Source of the DNA: Dromaius novaehollandiae
Lineage: Eukaryota; Chordata; Aves; Casuariiformes; Dromaiidae
Reading direction: 5' to 3'
NCBI RefSeq assembly: GCF_036370855.1
Contig: NC_088112.1
Location: 19,088,469 to 19,152,468, forward strand
DNA length: 64,000 bases
Numbering within the stretch: position 1 is the stretch's first letter; each line of letters begins with the position of its first letter. Positions 37,573-52,029 of the stretch are shown one piece after another. A model generated the notes under the pieces. It was not told the DNA's origin, searched no databases, and saw only the letters and a list, made by a program, of their open reading frames with translations. The translations under genes and the position numbers were made by a program.

Positions 37573-40500
37573 GTTAAACCTCTGTCTTACTGTGTGGACC
37601 ATACTTACCAGTGGACCATAACTTTCAATGTCCATTCAGTCACACCTGCACAAAGCTAAGATAAAAAGATACCTAAGCAGAATTTTCCCTTCAGCTGGCT
37701 TTTGCATTTAGGACCTACTGTGGCCACATCACTACCTACTGCTTCCCCAAAGCAGAGATTCTGCTGTTTATACTCATTTACTAAATATAAAATTGGTCTT
37801 TCCTCTGATCCATACTGACATAAGCCAAAACCAAATTGCTTTAAACGTGGAAACAAAATCACATTTCTGACTACTATCATCTGACATAATAAGCCTTTTT
37901 CTTGAGCCAGCCTTCAGATTTTAATAGTATTACTACCAAAATGTATAAAGTACCTAGATGTGAAGTACACTCTGAATACATATTATACAAATATCACACG
38001 GTCCATACCATAGGAAGCATTTAAAATATCTAATGGTAGGTGACCAGCAACCGTTCCCATGCAATAGTCTCTTTTGGACTCCTCTCAGATTCCAGCAGGG
38101 AATCACGCTACCACGCAGCCCCATGGAGCTGGAGTGTAGCCTTCATAGCTGGAAACTGCAGAGTTTATAGGCACAAGATCTTTCCACTTCAGTAATAACC
38201 AAAATTTCTGAAAGAACAATTTATTTCTTGCTATTTTTCTTACATAGATGAGTCAGAAAGATTAGCATTATGACAGCTTAAACCAATGAGCTTCGTGCTA
38301 CTAGATGCAATTTAAGAGTCAGGCTATAGATAAGGAGTCGAGTGCACCTCTCCTGCGCAAAATCCAGCATAACCTCATTAATGACATTTAGATCTTCGGT
38401 GATACAGAGACGCATTGTCGGTAATGAGAGAATCCGCTGAGAGCAGGATGAAAGACGGTAGTGATACAGATTTAATAGGATGACAAATCCGCAACACTTT
38501 CTTCAATCTTAATTGGGGATTCACAGTAGAAAAGCTGAGTTGTCCCAAATAAGGAAGTTCAGCAGTTTCTTGAAAAAGAATTAAGCAAAGACACACAAAG
38601 AGCATGTCACAACTCTATTAGTGAAGATCAGAAAAATCAAAACTAGTCTATTAACAGCCTCAATTTGTCAGTCCCACACATTCCCCATAGGCTCTCCGAT
38701 CTCCAGCACAAGATTTGCCAGGACACCGGAGACACCCCTGCACCACGGGTGCACTGGCGTGTCGGTGACGTACACGGAATAAACTACAGCCTGCATCTTA
38801 TTTGGGCACAGGACTGCGGTTTAGAAACACATTGTTAACATCTAAGTCAGCCCTCTAAACCAACCAATTCTGCCAAGGCGCTTTAAAAATACCACCCACG
38901 TTCCATAAGATTTCAGATATGAGATGCAGCCCACGGAAATTAATGAGGGTTTGAATTTATTCCTCAAGAGATTCTAATGGTTTTATTTTTCCACTATGCC
39001 ACTATAATTTTCCTATACGTAAAGGTTGCTCACATACTTCCAGCTAAGGAGAGCGCTTGATTTCACAGCTAATAAAAATTGTATTCATGAAAAAAAATAA
39101 AGTAAAGCAATTGTCATTACTCAGGCTGTATTTTAGCACAAAGTTTACTTATGTAAATTGACACATAGTGGACAAACCAAATTCCAGATGATATTTTTCT
39201 CAGCTGAAGCTTCTGAGATTTCCAGGAGGGCACTATGGGACACTCCATGGCCTCGCTAATATAAAGCCTCACTTCTGTCCCAATGCCGGGGGCAGCTAGT
39301 TTTCAGCAGTTTCCATAATATTATGGACTGTGGAGGTGGTCCCAGCTGAAAGCCTTTTAGTCGCAATTTGAGGAGTGAAGTCAGCAAACATAAAGCACCG
39401 AAGGCAGCCAGCAAGACCCTTCCAGCATTCCTCAGCTACAGGGACCTTACGGCCACTACCTCTCCACTCACGTAGCAAATGCGGTTGAAAGCCACCCTAC
39501 TGAGAGCGCCCACGGAAAGCAATCAAGCACACCTCTCCACGCTCACCAGGCCTTTCAGTGCGAGTACTAAACAAGCATGTCAGTCAGGGCAGAGCCAGCT
39601 GGAAAACATCTCTGTGAATTTATACCATGCAGCTCTGGCAGGGCACTTGGGCTTTAGCATCTCTTTTTCCAAGTTCTTTTTTTTTGCAAGTTTGAATTGG
39701 ACATTTTAGAGGGGTTGGGGGGAAATACCAGTACTGGCTGAAAAGCTAACTAACCTTGTTCTCATCGACTCTGACAAAATCTGTCCTTTCCACCTCCTGT
39801 CAAAAAGAAACAAGAGAGAGTCAGAGAGAGAATGTTTATCTTCACTTGGCCACTTAGCTTTGAATACCTCCTGTTAATTTTTGAGAGATTTCAGTCCCTA
39901 TAAAGCTGTAGGAGAGAAAAAACATTCTTCCTCTCTATACACAAACTACGTGTTTTACACCCTTACATAAATCTCAGAACTGACCCGAAGACTAATAAAA
40001 GACTGACAGTATGAGCTGCTGGTGTCTAACACTTGCGATATTCCTGCCTCGGAGTGTATATCTGTTTGAGTTGCATTACGCATAATTTAGCACAATTATG
40101 CATGTTTCTTGGTTAATGCACTCAAAATACGCTTTACTCAGCTTGACAACTAGATCTTCAGTTACAGCCATCTGGATGATTTGTTTTATAAAGTGATTTG
40201 GAAGAACAGTGCTTTATTCATAGATATTATGTGATATGGTTTCACCGCTGGGTTGTAACTTGGGTATTACCCAGCCCTTCCTCCCATTCCCAGGCAAGAG
40301 CTTCTCAGCAAAGGGTGCTGGATCAGTCCTGCTGGATCACCACACTGCCGGAGGAAAGCAGCCTTGTGCTCGGCCCCTGGAGGACAAAGGAGCTGCAGGG
40401 ATGGATCTCCTTGATGTTTTGTTTTGCTCCACTCCCAGCCGTATACTAAGGTTTACCTTAGCAGTTCCCACATTCTTTGAATGAGGAACATAAAATTTAT

Positions 40501-40861
40501 CATTAACCACAACACACTCTTATCATCAGACTTTGAACTGAAAGCACCATAAAGGCCATCTGGTTCCAGGGTTCGACTTACCTTAGACTACGAATTGAGA
40601 GTCACTGGCTTAAACAGAGCGGGCACGTGCCGACCTGGACTGGCCTGCAGCCAGGTAGCACAATTACGCTGAACGTTAATGCCAATGGAAGTTCAACCAG
40701 CAGTTGTTTTCACTCACCTTTTCTGAAAGTGCCACCTTTCAGCATGATAGTTCCTCAAACTGGAGCCATACCTGAAGACAGCAGGAGCTTGACAGGAGGA
40801 GAAAGGGGCAAGATTGTTTGTCCGTGCTTGAGGGAAACCTTTGTGACCTTTCTCCAAGCTG

Positions 40862-40884
40862 ATCCACCTGATCATCCACCTGAT
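40862..40884. repeat. short tandem repeat, two 11/12-bp units
   Basis: ATCCACCTGAT at 40862-40872 is repeated exactly at 40874-40884. It is likely a slippage duplication. Confidence 0.85.
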
Positions 40885-43764
40885 GTGGCTGGAAGATGTC
40901 ATTTGACATTGAAAATGTTGCTGCTGATGGGTGCACCTCTTGCACAGCTGACTTACCTGCCTGAAGAAACGCACCCCAAGTATGGGATAAGCTCAGGACG
41001 CCACTGACACAGGCTTGAGAGGCTGCAGGCTTTCTGCAATGCAGAAGAGAGCAGCACTGTAAATTCTGAAGGTGTCTTGCACATCTCAGCCAAGCCCCAT
41101 GGTACTTATGCGATTTACTGTGCATTTTCAACCCTGTTAACTGCACACACAAAGAACCTGTGCTAGGAACAAGGACTAGTGATTTTGCTAGAGATTTGAT
41201 GCATCATCCTAGATCCAATGGCCTCTTTCACTTTTCCTCCAAAGGAGAAAGTACCATGCTATCTTCAAGACAAGTATGTTTCCCACTGGGTGAAGAGGCT
41301 TCCATCAGTCTTTGGAGAAGCAAAAATATGCCCAGCAGCCACTGCAGGAGCTGAAAGGACCCAAAGGGCCCTTGAATAAACCTTTGTTATGAGTGTGATC
41401 TTGGGCAGTGTGAGTAACCTGGCAGTCTTGGTAAGCACAGAGCACGTACATCCCTCGGAGAGTACACAGACCCTCTCGCAGTGGCCGTGTACCCAGCCTT
41501 TTTTCTTGGAAGAAGCTGTCGTGATTGTCAAGCGTTTCCCGTCTCTGAACAGCATCAGGGAACGGCTTTGCCCTCCCCAGCCTGCTCCTGCCATGGGGAG
41601 CAAAGCCTCCACGCTGCTCATTTCCCCTCAGCGTCGGAGCCGAAGCTTCCTGTTTAGAAAATATTTCTGTCTGTAATTACGACACAATGGGATGAACGGA
41701 GGATGCTTTGATCAAGGATTCATTATATCTCCCCTGCTTTGAGGATAACTTTGCAGAGTGGCAGCATCTATTTTAATCCCCAGGTGGTGCCAATAAATAC
41801 AGGAACTGGTAGTTTAAGACAAAGCTATCTGCAGCCTAATACTCCTTTAACAGTTAATAATAGAACAAAACTACAAAATATAGCAATGATCCCACTGCTG
41901 CAAACTACCCGTTAAACCAACACGGGACATGAGTAAAGGACGGCTGCTAGCACCCTCAAAACCAGTGAATCATCTAATGCCCTCCCACCAGCACAGAGGA
42001 TTTCAGATTTCATTTATTTCTCCAATACCTGTCAGAGCAAAAATAGAAGTGCATTTTAACAGGGCATCAAAAATCATCACTGCCAGGACCAGGACGGAAT
42101 GTCTCAAATTGACAGATTTCACAGCAGAGACTGCATGACACTTCTGCAGGTCTTTTATCATCTTGCCATGTCAGAAAGTTACAGGGCTGCTTGTCATTTG
42201 ATCTGCAAAGGAATGGCTAGTTAAGAAAAATAAGCAAAGCAGTCATCTGTTATATTCCATGCAGAACATAACTGAAAATACATAGCAAGGTAGATAATAG
42301 ATTTGGCTTGCTGAAACAGACGGGTATTCCTTCAACATAGATTACCAGTGCCAGGAAGACACACCAGTTTCTTTCCCACTGTGGATTTTTAATAAAAGAA
42401 ACAGAAGTAAATGAATAGGGCTGAAACTGCGCATCTGCAAACATGTCTGTAATGTCAACCTAGGAAATTTTGGCTATAGTGCTTGCTGTGTGGCCTCTAG
42501 GGATATATTCTTAGCTGGCATTAATTGGCATAGAAAATCACTGCAGCCATGTATATAAGAAGGGTGTTGCCTAGGCCTTTCTCTTCCTTCTGCCTTGATC
42601 ACATAGAGGTGATATATACTGACAAATTGCTTCTTGGGATGCTATGTGCTAACACCACAGTCCCTCCCGTAAACTCATTTTTCTTTAATCCCTTCTAGCA
42701 CAGAGGCTCATGAAGGCAGTTGTAATTCCTGGATCTCTGCCTTTGGCTACACCTTTGATTAATGCTGTTCCTGGGTCTTAGGACTTGGGATTTCAAGAAT
42801 AAGGTTGAAGAAAACTTTAATTTGCCAGGCATCAGGAGTCTTTTAAGTTTTTTTTAGTGCTGTTTCCTCTGTGGCGTTAGATTATCCTAACTGCTACAGT
42901 ATTATCTTATTCAGACTTCCCATTTCAAATAGCAGTCTTGTAGGTGTCCCTTGTAGCAGTCATTTTTTGTTGAGCACGGAGAAGCATCCTCAAGCTTTTC
43001 TGCTGCTCTTTCTCTGGATACTCCATCCCTTTTAGACTGTACCTTCCTGCTAATCCTTCTGACTTAAACCTGAGCGATTTACATTTCTTTTCCACTTCTA
43101 CTCAGTTTTTAACTTGTTTCTTCCTGGTCTTTGCGTTTTTCTGGTGCTCTTGTGAGTATCCCAGAGCGGGTAGCACTAAAGTCATCCAGTCCCAGCAGAG
43201 TGGTCCCCTCTTGCAAGGGACGTGTAGGTTTGAATCATATCAGCTTGAAATTGGGGAAACTTACTCTGCTTCCTAGCTAGTCCTGTAACCACTGGGCAAA
43301 GAGAAAAGGAAGGGTTGAATACCATGCCTTGTTCTTTTTTTTGGATATCTATAAAAGGCTGGAGAAATAAATGTAATGCTCAATCCAGCTCAGGTGGGAT
43401 ACACATGATCTAAAGATGCATACAGAACTGAGGCTGGTAGGACATCTTGCTGGAGCCAAGGGAAAGGCCAAGCTGGTGGGTCCCGATGCAGCTCAGCCTA
43501 GGGACAGACATCCTCCAGCTCAGCCCTGTCCAAGCTGTGTGCTCTACAGCAGGAGGTATTGCACCTTTCTCTGGAAAATGCATGAGTACAATTAGCACCG
43601 GGTTAGAGTACTCCTTGCAGAAATCATTTTGCTGTCTCTACTCTGCAGGACTTCATTTGCTGAGGACTGTTCTCACTGCAGAATAAAAGGGAAGGAAGAT
43701 AAATTCCAGCAACCTTTGCCTTGTAGGACATTCAGTGCAGACACTGGGTAAGTCTCTTAGAAGA

Positions 43765-43830
43765 CACTTTACATGGATCCCAACAACCCTGCAACAGAAA
43801 TCAGAATTATGACAATCCCATAAAAGGTTA
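43765..43830 (+). repeat. probable MIR-like fragment
   Basis: The block CCCAACAACCCTGCAACAGA, then AGAATTATGACAATCCCATA and AAAGGTTAAAATGG, resembles the MIR core CACAACAACCCTGTGAGG...ATTATTATCCCCATTTTACAG. It is divergent and identified from memory. Confidence 0.45.
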
Positions 43831-46568
43831 AAATGGAGCTAAGTGGATCTCTGTATTTCCTTCTCAATGGCTTCTTCACTAATCCAACATTAGAGCGATT
43901 TGCTTGCTAGTAGCTGAAACAGATAGGAACTTGCAGTTCAGATAAATACTATAAAGAGGGAAACAAATAATTACATGGATTATACTTACGTGGGAATGAG
44001 ACCTGTAATGGTGGTATAGTCATAACAGCATAATGCTAAGTTTGTAAGTGTCCTGAGGAATAGATGTTCTACCCAAAACCATGTCTTTTCCCAGAATTAT
44101 CATTCTAAAAAAAGGCACTGCATTTCCCTACAGAATTCGCATCAGCTGCGGATTACACACTCCCAGCGTGAGCAACACATGTAAGGGAGATTCCCCCCCG
44201 CTTTCCTTTCTCACTGTGAGGTCTCTCCATGCAACACGTTTGGGCTTTGTGTTGCCAGCTGACATAGCCCTGCAAAACGCGGGAGCTGGACTCAAGGATC
44301 CCAGCAGCTTGCCTAGCCAAAAGAGCTGTCAGCAGGCTGGCCTGGAGACTCATTTGCCTTTGGAAAGGCAGCAGTAGGAAATGTTCTTGAACCGCTGCCC
44401 TGATCCTGTTGAGGGCAGGAGTTTGAAAGGCATCCTCCGACTGGAGATTATCCTACTGCCAGCACTCCTGGACGCTGGGGCAGGTGACAAAGCTGACAGC
44501 TCAGACACCAACATGAGAGGGAGCCCACTTGATCCCAGCTTCAGCAAGTGTTAAACCTGGATTCCCGCTGTTTGAAGAGCTGTCCTCTTTGGATGCTGCC
44601 ATAGCCATGGTACAGAATCAGAAGAAAAATGCATCCAGCCTCTGCAATACTGCAATACACAAAGGAGAAAATGACCCTGACTAAGTGATGTTATCCAAAA
44701 AAAAAAAAAAAGTTCTCGTATCACTGTAGATCTAAATTATTCTACCATATATTGCTTCTGGTAGGAGCTGTTGGCATGGAGACTGATGCAAAATGTGATA
44801 CAACATAAATAAAATATTAATGATATAGGAGAAACTGCTAGTGATTCAAAGAGATGCTGAGCTGCCAACCAAGCTACAATTTGGAGATTATTGTACAAAT
44901 AACAAGGAAAAGCAGCCTGATTAAAGCTATAAAGGGCAATGGGGAACACTTCCACTCTGCCAAGTTTCCTGGCCTTTGAAAAGATTCAGAAAAGTCTAGT
45001 TTGGCAGAGGGATGAAGTCAAGAACTTTCTAAAAAGGTTTCTCCTTTTTTTCACACAGAAATGAAAGGAAGCCTCCTGTATAACAAAGAGCAGGGGCAAG
45101 CAAGCAGTCTGTGGGACATTACTTAGAAGTGCATGAGATACATCACAGCACTTGCCAGAGATCAGAAAAATGCGATCACAGCTCCCACTCACAGTCTTGG
45201 GTTGCCTTTGCAAGAAAATCAATATACAAGGGGGATGAGGAGACAGGACATTGCTGAGGTGAGCTGCCCAGAGCCAGGAACTCGGAAGCATTTCTGATTT
45301 TAATAACATGGTTGTAAACGAAGAGATTCAGGTTCAAGTCCCTCCTCCAATAAGAATGCTTCCAGCAGGTTCATCTGCATGAGAAACCAAGCCCAGAGTG
45401 GCAAAGTAGCATTAAGGCAGGAAAAGGCATTAAGGGAGGAAAATGCAGAACAAAGAACATTAGTCCATCCTGGTTTCCCACACCCCAAGCAAACTGCTTG
45501 CTATGGCCCTTCAACTTTCCTGGTAGAAATGTTGCTTATATTTGTGCATTCCCAGTTTGAGAAGTCTTCTGCAAAGATATTGTGTTGAAAAAAATCCCTA
45601 TGAGCCCTAATTCTGAATTCTCATGTTGAATTACATTCAAAATCACACACTTCCAAAGCACGCAAATATGTTGGGCATTTAGCATAAGCTAAAGCATGAT
45701 GGAAAACCCTAAGTGAAATGTAATTCTTATATATTGAAATATGAGTTTTTCACAGGCTCAAATGGTTACAAAGCCTTTGAGTCAGCAGAGGAGCATAAAT
45801 AATCAGAATAGTTCCTGAGCTGGTACCACCAAAGTACATCTCAAAGCCAACCCTACATTATTATAATAACTAGCCTCAACAGAATTGCCCCATTGACCAT
45901 GGAAGCAGAATTTCATCCCAAAGCAGCATGTTTTCTACTTACTAATGCTTAAAAGAATGGGACTTAAGTCTTCTTACATTCTCTTTGTTCTTTGTGAGGC
46001 TTTGTGATACACATCCCTTGCTCCAGATCCTGTTACTGGTTCCTCAATGTGTATAAACAATATTAAAATACAAATAAAATTTCTGAAACCTGATAACTTG
46101 CCATTTACGTAAATCATAAATATTATTCCTAAGGAGTGTGGACTGGAAGAGAAAGACTGGGTGGTTTGGGAATAATATAAGTCTATCTGAACAAAATATT
46201 TGAGGAAAAGCTGAGCATGAAAGACTCCCAGATACAATGCATAAAATCAGTTCTAATTCAAAAGCCCTGTTGTCTGCAGCACATAAGACTGTCCCAAACA
46301 ACTATTATTTCTGATACAGAACTTACACCACTTCTTGCTGAATGCTCTGTCCATCATAGAACAACAAGACAAAGGCTGCTGGACAAGGATATTGTGATGG
46401 ATGACAATGAAAACCAAAACATAATCACTGGAGATTTGTGTGCTGTCATTATCTCGCTATTCACAACCAACTGGAGACAATTGAGACATACACATCCTCA
46501 AGAGCCACGGGGCAACGAATTCAAAAGCCTTTCTCTGTCTGCAGGTGCAGACAAATAGGGAGTGCATT

Positions 46569-46580
46569 TGCGCATGCGCA
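46569..46580. promoter_or_regulatory. perfect NRF1-type palindrome
   Basis: TGCGCATGCGCA is a full palindromic match to the NRF1 consensus (YGCGCAYGCGCR). It contains two CpG in an otherwise AT-rich, CpG-poor neighbourhood, so it is not part of a CpG island promoter. Confidence 0.45.
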
Positions 46581-48111
46581 CACAGACTTGTGCAAAATTT
46601 GTCACAATACTTTTTGCATAAACTTGTACAACTGTATCTAAAATATTTTAAGCTCAGGTAGGTGGGCATAAGCCCATGCTAGGAAGCTTCCACAGGAAAA
46701 AGGCAGTACTAGCAAAATTATATATAGAGAGAATACAATGGAACAAACTAAGCTCACATGTCTATTAGATATTTAGTAAATGAAGGCTAACGTTTGGTCT
46801 GGTCCATAACTGTATCAGTTTAAGATACACTATCTAGAAAGCTGCATGAGGTGCTTATTGACTCACGAGGATGGGGAAATACTGGAGAATGGTGTGGAAG
46901 TGCTCATTAAAGTGTTTAGCACATGCGCCTATTGTGCTTGTTTTCCTCCTATTGTCTGCTGGACAAGCTAGGAGGCTGGGGTGTTCTCAGAAAGAGGATG
47001 TCATAAGTCAACTTCAAAAATATGTTCCTGGGAAGTGGATGCTGAATTTATAAACAGAAGCATTCTCAGACAGGGGCCAAATGTCGCCTTGGCCTGGTTA
47101 ACGTCACTTCTGCGCCTGCCACCCCTTCCGCCGTACCTGCTGCGTTTGGATTTGGGAATGGGCTTTGCTTCACCATAGTGATGCTGAATAACTCCTGCTA
47201 TACGGCTGCTCCATATAACTCCCCTCTAAGGACACCATATTCTAGATAGAAACTGTCTTTATTCAGAAATCAGTATTCTGCTTTGAATGCGGACCAAGTC
47301 CTGGGTCTATCATCCACTTCAGGGGCTTCTCAGTGTAATTGAGGTTTGGCTCTCCACAAAGTCCCTTGAACAACACTCAGCCAATTTACGGTCTCCTCTC
47401 CTCCCTGATCCTTTCTGTAGCTCTCCAGAGCTCTCAGGCTAGTTTAATGACCATTAATACTAGAGCTGTGCCTACCCCCTAAGCAGCACCAATTTGAGCC
47501 AGATCAGAGGTAAGCATGTAATTGCATTTCTTCCACATTACCCAGAGTTTACATTAGCTTTATAGCAGCTGGAGGAGGACAGATGGCACTCCATGAGACA
47601 AAGTTAATCAATCCAAAATTTCTTAAGCGGCGGAGTGAGTTTCTATTAGATCAGTGCTTCACAACCAGCAGAGTCCTAAACCTAGATTTACTGCATCATC
47701 AAACCACAAACTCAGTCTGGTTCCCCCCCAGCTGTCTTTTTAAAATGGCTTAGTCTTCCCCAGGTGAGCAGGCTGGAGCCGCTGAGGTTACTTGCCCTGT
47801 TGTTGTCTCTTAATGAGTCTTAAGTGAGAGCTATTAGAAAGTGCCTCATCCCTCAGCTTTGCTATCCAGACAGAAATGGTACTTGTTATTATCTCGTATC
47901 ACTCTTACCAAAATTAAAGTAACTCAGTTCGCCAGTCAATACAAACAGCCAGGACTTCTCTAAAATAGACAAGTCACAAAGAATTTCTTGACAATTTTTG
48001 TACCAAGTATCAAATAATGCATACGTTGCTTGGAGTGGCCATAACAATTTTAAGAATTAAGCTGTTCTTCAAGATGATGAATTAACAATCTAGGGAGAAT
48101 GCATCCCCGGC

Positions 48112-48131
48112 AAGTCAGTAGTTACTGACTT
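48112..48131. repeat. short inverted repeat, 9-bp arms
   Basis: AAGTCAGTA at 48112-48120 and TACTGACTT at 48123-48131 are exact reverse complements around a two-base centre. No function is evident. Confidence 0.75.
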
Positions 48132-48800
48132 TGACTTGTACTCTGACTTTGTCCAAAGCACAGGACAAAATAAGCTGAATAATAATGTGAAGGGTCAAAC
48201 CCTGCCTGCTAGAAACTGCTCCAAGTCCTGGACCACCTGCAGTTGCCCAGGCCCAAATGTCCCTGCTGAGGGGGCATGGATCCCCCTTTTCCATTAATAA
48301 AACCTCCTGTTCTGAAGTCCCCGGTACACATATGCCTCCCGGCTAACAGTGGATGCCCACAGGCGACCTGCACAAAGTTGTCACTCAGCAGCATCAGTGG
48401 CTTCTCCAGTGTAGCAGCAGGTGACAGCACAAAGTCACACTATGTGCTGCTGCCCTTGGGGCCCTGCTAGCTACTATTCATCCTACAAGATATTCTTCTA
48501 GGTAAAATGGTCAGTATATTTGTAGGCAATTCTGCGTGTTGTGTGGATAGCAGCAATCTCAGAACCAAATAGCCAAAGAAAAACTGTTCTGCAGCCAGAG
48601 ACGCAGTGATCCTTCACTTGGCAGTGAACGTGGCTTGTCACCATGAAGATGGGATTGACAGCCTTATCTCCTGGCAGTACTTCCAAGACACTCACAGCAC
48701 GGACACAAGACCTCGCTATCAGGGAGGCCTGCAATTCTGACTTAATCTCAGAAGAAAAACATAAAGAAAATTAGGATTTCTTATTCAGAGTACCTATCAC

Positions 48801-48828
48801 TATACATATATATATTATATATATATAA
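48801..48828. repeat. AT dinucleotide tract
   Basis: An interrupted (TA)n microsatellite of about 28 bp that can fold on itself. Confidence 0.85.
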
Positions 48829-51800
48829 AAAGAATGAACAACTGTCCAGTGAAAACAAATATAATTTGTGGTTTCTTTCTGACTGTGCCCACTCACAACC
48901 CCTAGTCTGACAATGCTTCTAGAAAAGGGTCCTTACTACTTGCTGCCCTGCAGTACACCTCTTTTATATAACATCCCCACAATCTGCCCTGCTGCCTATG
49001 CTCTCTGCCTGCTGCCTGTTCACACTGAATACTGTTTAGAGCAGTTCCCTGTGCTGTAGCCTCCAACATATTCTAACTATCCTTGCCTGCGGTTGGGATC
49101 TTGAGACACTAATCCATTCAGATCAGTCTTGGTGTTATTATTCTTATCATGTTCTATTATATTTCCATTACTATAGCTTCAGATGTTACTTTATTCCCAT
49201 TAAGTTCCAGGGAAATCATTTGTGGAGGCATTTGCGATTAGGCAAATAACTATAAACACATTCATAATAATTCATCTAGGAGGCAGAACATTTAATTGTT
49301 CAGGAAAAGCTCATTTCCAGACAGATGGGTCTTAACAGCACTAGCACATTCTCACTGCAAACGATGAAGGTGATTATAGATGGATAGCGTGGCAGTGAAA
49401 CCTGAGCAGAATGATATCTCCTGTACCACGGAGCAGCCTGCGCCCAGTGAGGTGCTGAGCATTGTCCGTTCCCTCCAAGCTCAATGAAAACCAAAGACAG
49501 CCAGAAGCATGGAGCGCATCCCCTCCATCAGGGACATAGAGGACTCGTATAGCCTTACGATATTTTTCTGCGGAAGGATCCGCAGGAGTGTATTTTCCTA
49601 GCTACCTTCTGCTGTATAGGGCAGGACACGGATAGCATCCATTGGAGCAGTTATCTCTGAACATCATCTACACGGCAGGACTAAGGAATAATATTGGCAC
49701 TGGAAAAGAACAACAGAAAACATTCTGCTTTGAAAGCTACCAAACAGCAACAGCAAGGCAAGAATGTAGGAGAAGCAAAATGAGAGGCCTCAGCAGCATT
49801 TCCTAATCTTCTCAACTGCTTGTTACGACATATACAAGTAAGATCTTTCCGCAACTACACCAAAAGTACCCATGTGCTTCATCAGACTTCTTCCCAGGGA
49901 CTTGCCTGGAATGATTTAAGAAATTATTTGTGTTGCTCCCCTTCCACTTGCAGCCCTACCCCTGTTTGCTCTTGACTCTGCTGGAGGAGATTGCCTCCAC
50001 CACCAGCCTGGAGCGACTGACCTTGTGAACGCTCTCCCACTGTCCCTCCTAGTTCAGTTCACGGGGCTACAGTCCCCATACCACCAATAACGTCAGGGAA
50101 GGCTGCTAAAATAAGCTAGCTGATTTTGTGCAGGAATAGCTGAGACGTGCCCTTATGCAGTTTTTGACAACTTCAGCTGTGACAGCAGTTAGCAGCAGCA
50201 GCAGATTTGTAACAAACACCAAGCGAAGGTAGTTTCTTCAGCTGCTTCAGCAAGATCACAGGAGAGCTTCTGTCTATGTCCTTTAAACATTTCTCGGACT
50301 GAGAATCCAAAACCCCTGAAAGGCTCAGATACTTTCCTTGCCTGTCATCTCACTATGGCCAGCCTAATAACACACAAAGGGAACTGAATTGCTTTTTGAA
50401 TTTCAAGATTTTGCAACCATGGCAATACACCAATGTATTTCATTTCCCCTTCTCGAAGGAAAAAAAAAAAAAAAAGAAATTAAAAAATACACCAACAAAA
50501 GAAAAGCTCACATGCTTAGTGACTCTTGTAGTGAGCAAGCAATATCAGCCAGGAAGGACTAGCCAGTCACATCCAAAAGTGCCTAATAGAAATTCTCCAC
50601 AAGGGATTGACAGCTTGGAAAAATTCATAAATGTTAATCTACTTAGCTGAGTTTCCATAAGCTTAGTGTGGCTTTTTAAGACTTGCTATGAGCTACCCAA
50701 CAACCTTACCTGATTTGTTTTAGTCATTCCAGCACAAAATTTTTGAGTCAGAAGAACCTAGTTTTTAATACTGCAGAAAATGATAGTTCCGCTTTGTCGG
50801 AGTAGTATTTATATGCACTGAAAAGTCAGGAGGTGAAAAAAACCTCAAGGTATTTTCACCTCATTGCATCCTCTGACCTACACGCATTTGTTTTCTATAA
50901 CAAAAATACATTGATATTTTATATATACAACTTTTTTCCACCACAACAAAATGTTCACATCTTTAATTAAACATGATCATATAGTCTGTGCTTCACTTTA
51001 GATGTTCATCACACTGGTGACTTATACCCTACTCTTTCCACACACCATTTCTCTGGGCAACTGCAACCCATTTTCTGAAGGTAATTTTAAAAGTCTCATT
51101 GAAACATGCCACAGAATTCCTCCCGGCAAAACAGGGAAACATTTTCAAAACTGCTCTGCAACTACTGTCCAGTGAGAGATTTGTCTTTCATCTTTGCTGG
51201 TGTGTTTGTATTGTGGACAAAGGCATAAATCTGCTTTTCATCGAAATTTTGCTTGTTTTGCCGAGTTTCACCCTCCCGCACCCAGTTCTCCTTCATCGGG
51301 TCCATGTTGTGCTCTTTAGGATGCCCAGCAGCAGAAGCACTGACATCCAGGAACGCACAGCTCACCCTGTGCTTGCTCCACCAGCCCGCGGACGTGGATG
51401 AGAGCCTTGACTTCAATGGACCTGAGCCAATCCCACTCTAATTTGCCTGTAGACTTTAAGCACAGCGCTTTTGACAGTAAAAGGTAAAGGCAACAACCTT
51501 TCCGTCTCTGTGTACCTACCAGGAACAGCTGCAAGGCACGTACTGGCAGCATTCGGCTGTTTCTGAAAGAGAGCTGCCCCAAAAGAGCTTTCCTGTGTCA
51601 CCCCGTTCCTCTGCTAACCCACACTGCAATTCTTTCCTTGCTGGCCAAGACACGTTTTCTGAATATGCAAACACTGGCTGGAAAGGGCCTGCCCTTTCCT
51701 GGGACGCAGTGGGGCTCAGTGCTTAGCCAGACACTTGTTTCTGCTCCTTGCAAACTGGCAGGCATGTCTCCAGCTTTCAGAACCGCAATGGTTTAGTAAG

Positions 51801-51997
51801 GAGCGTGTACGTGGGCTGCAGGGACAGTGTCCCAGCTGCTACGAAGCATGAATATGGGAAAGGCACTCGCCTCTGACTCCCTTCGTTTGCACCATAACAG
51901 CAAGTTTCTCTCCAGTGGCAACTCCCTTCCCACCCAATGCCACACAGCCACGCTAACTCACCAAAGCCCACCATCGAGTGCAGCCTAATAACGAGGA

Positions 51998-52029
51998 GTG
52001 CGCACGCACGCACACACGCACACACACAC
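51998..52029. repeat. alternating purine-pyrimidine (GC/CA) tract
   Basis: 32 bp of unbroken alternation, with GTGCGCACGCACGCAC followed by CA repeats containing one further CG step. Such tracts are the classic sequences that adopt the Z-DNA form under supercoiling, and they are also microsatellites. Confidence 0.8.

Larger units (their letters stand above)
35041..39999. other. intergenic region downstream of TRPC7, part 2
   Basis: No gene recognised. It contains a MIR-like element (35043-35175), a cluster of TAAT cores (35569-35676), a poly(A) run (36191-36211) and a long pyrimidine tract (37531-37572). Open frames here have no recognisable product. Confidence 0.7.
40000..46500. other. intergenic region downstream of TRPC7, part 3
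   Basis: No gene recognised. Open frames of 118-137 codons at 40739-41152 and 41265-41621 (- strand) and 40627-41007 (+ strand) lack recognisable domains. The content includes a 12-bp tandem repeat at 40862-40884, a probable MIR-like fragment at 43765-43830 and an A run at 44697-44711. Confidence 0.65.

Noticed and set aside
40739..41152. 137-codon open frame on the - strand
   Set aside because: No recognisable domain, no splice or start context, and a competing open frame on the opposite strand.
45331..45341. tRNA B-box-like GGTTCAAGTCC
   Set aside because: No A box at the right distance and no pairing acceptor stem; more likely a degraded SINE or chance.
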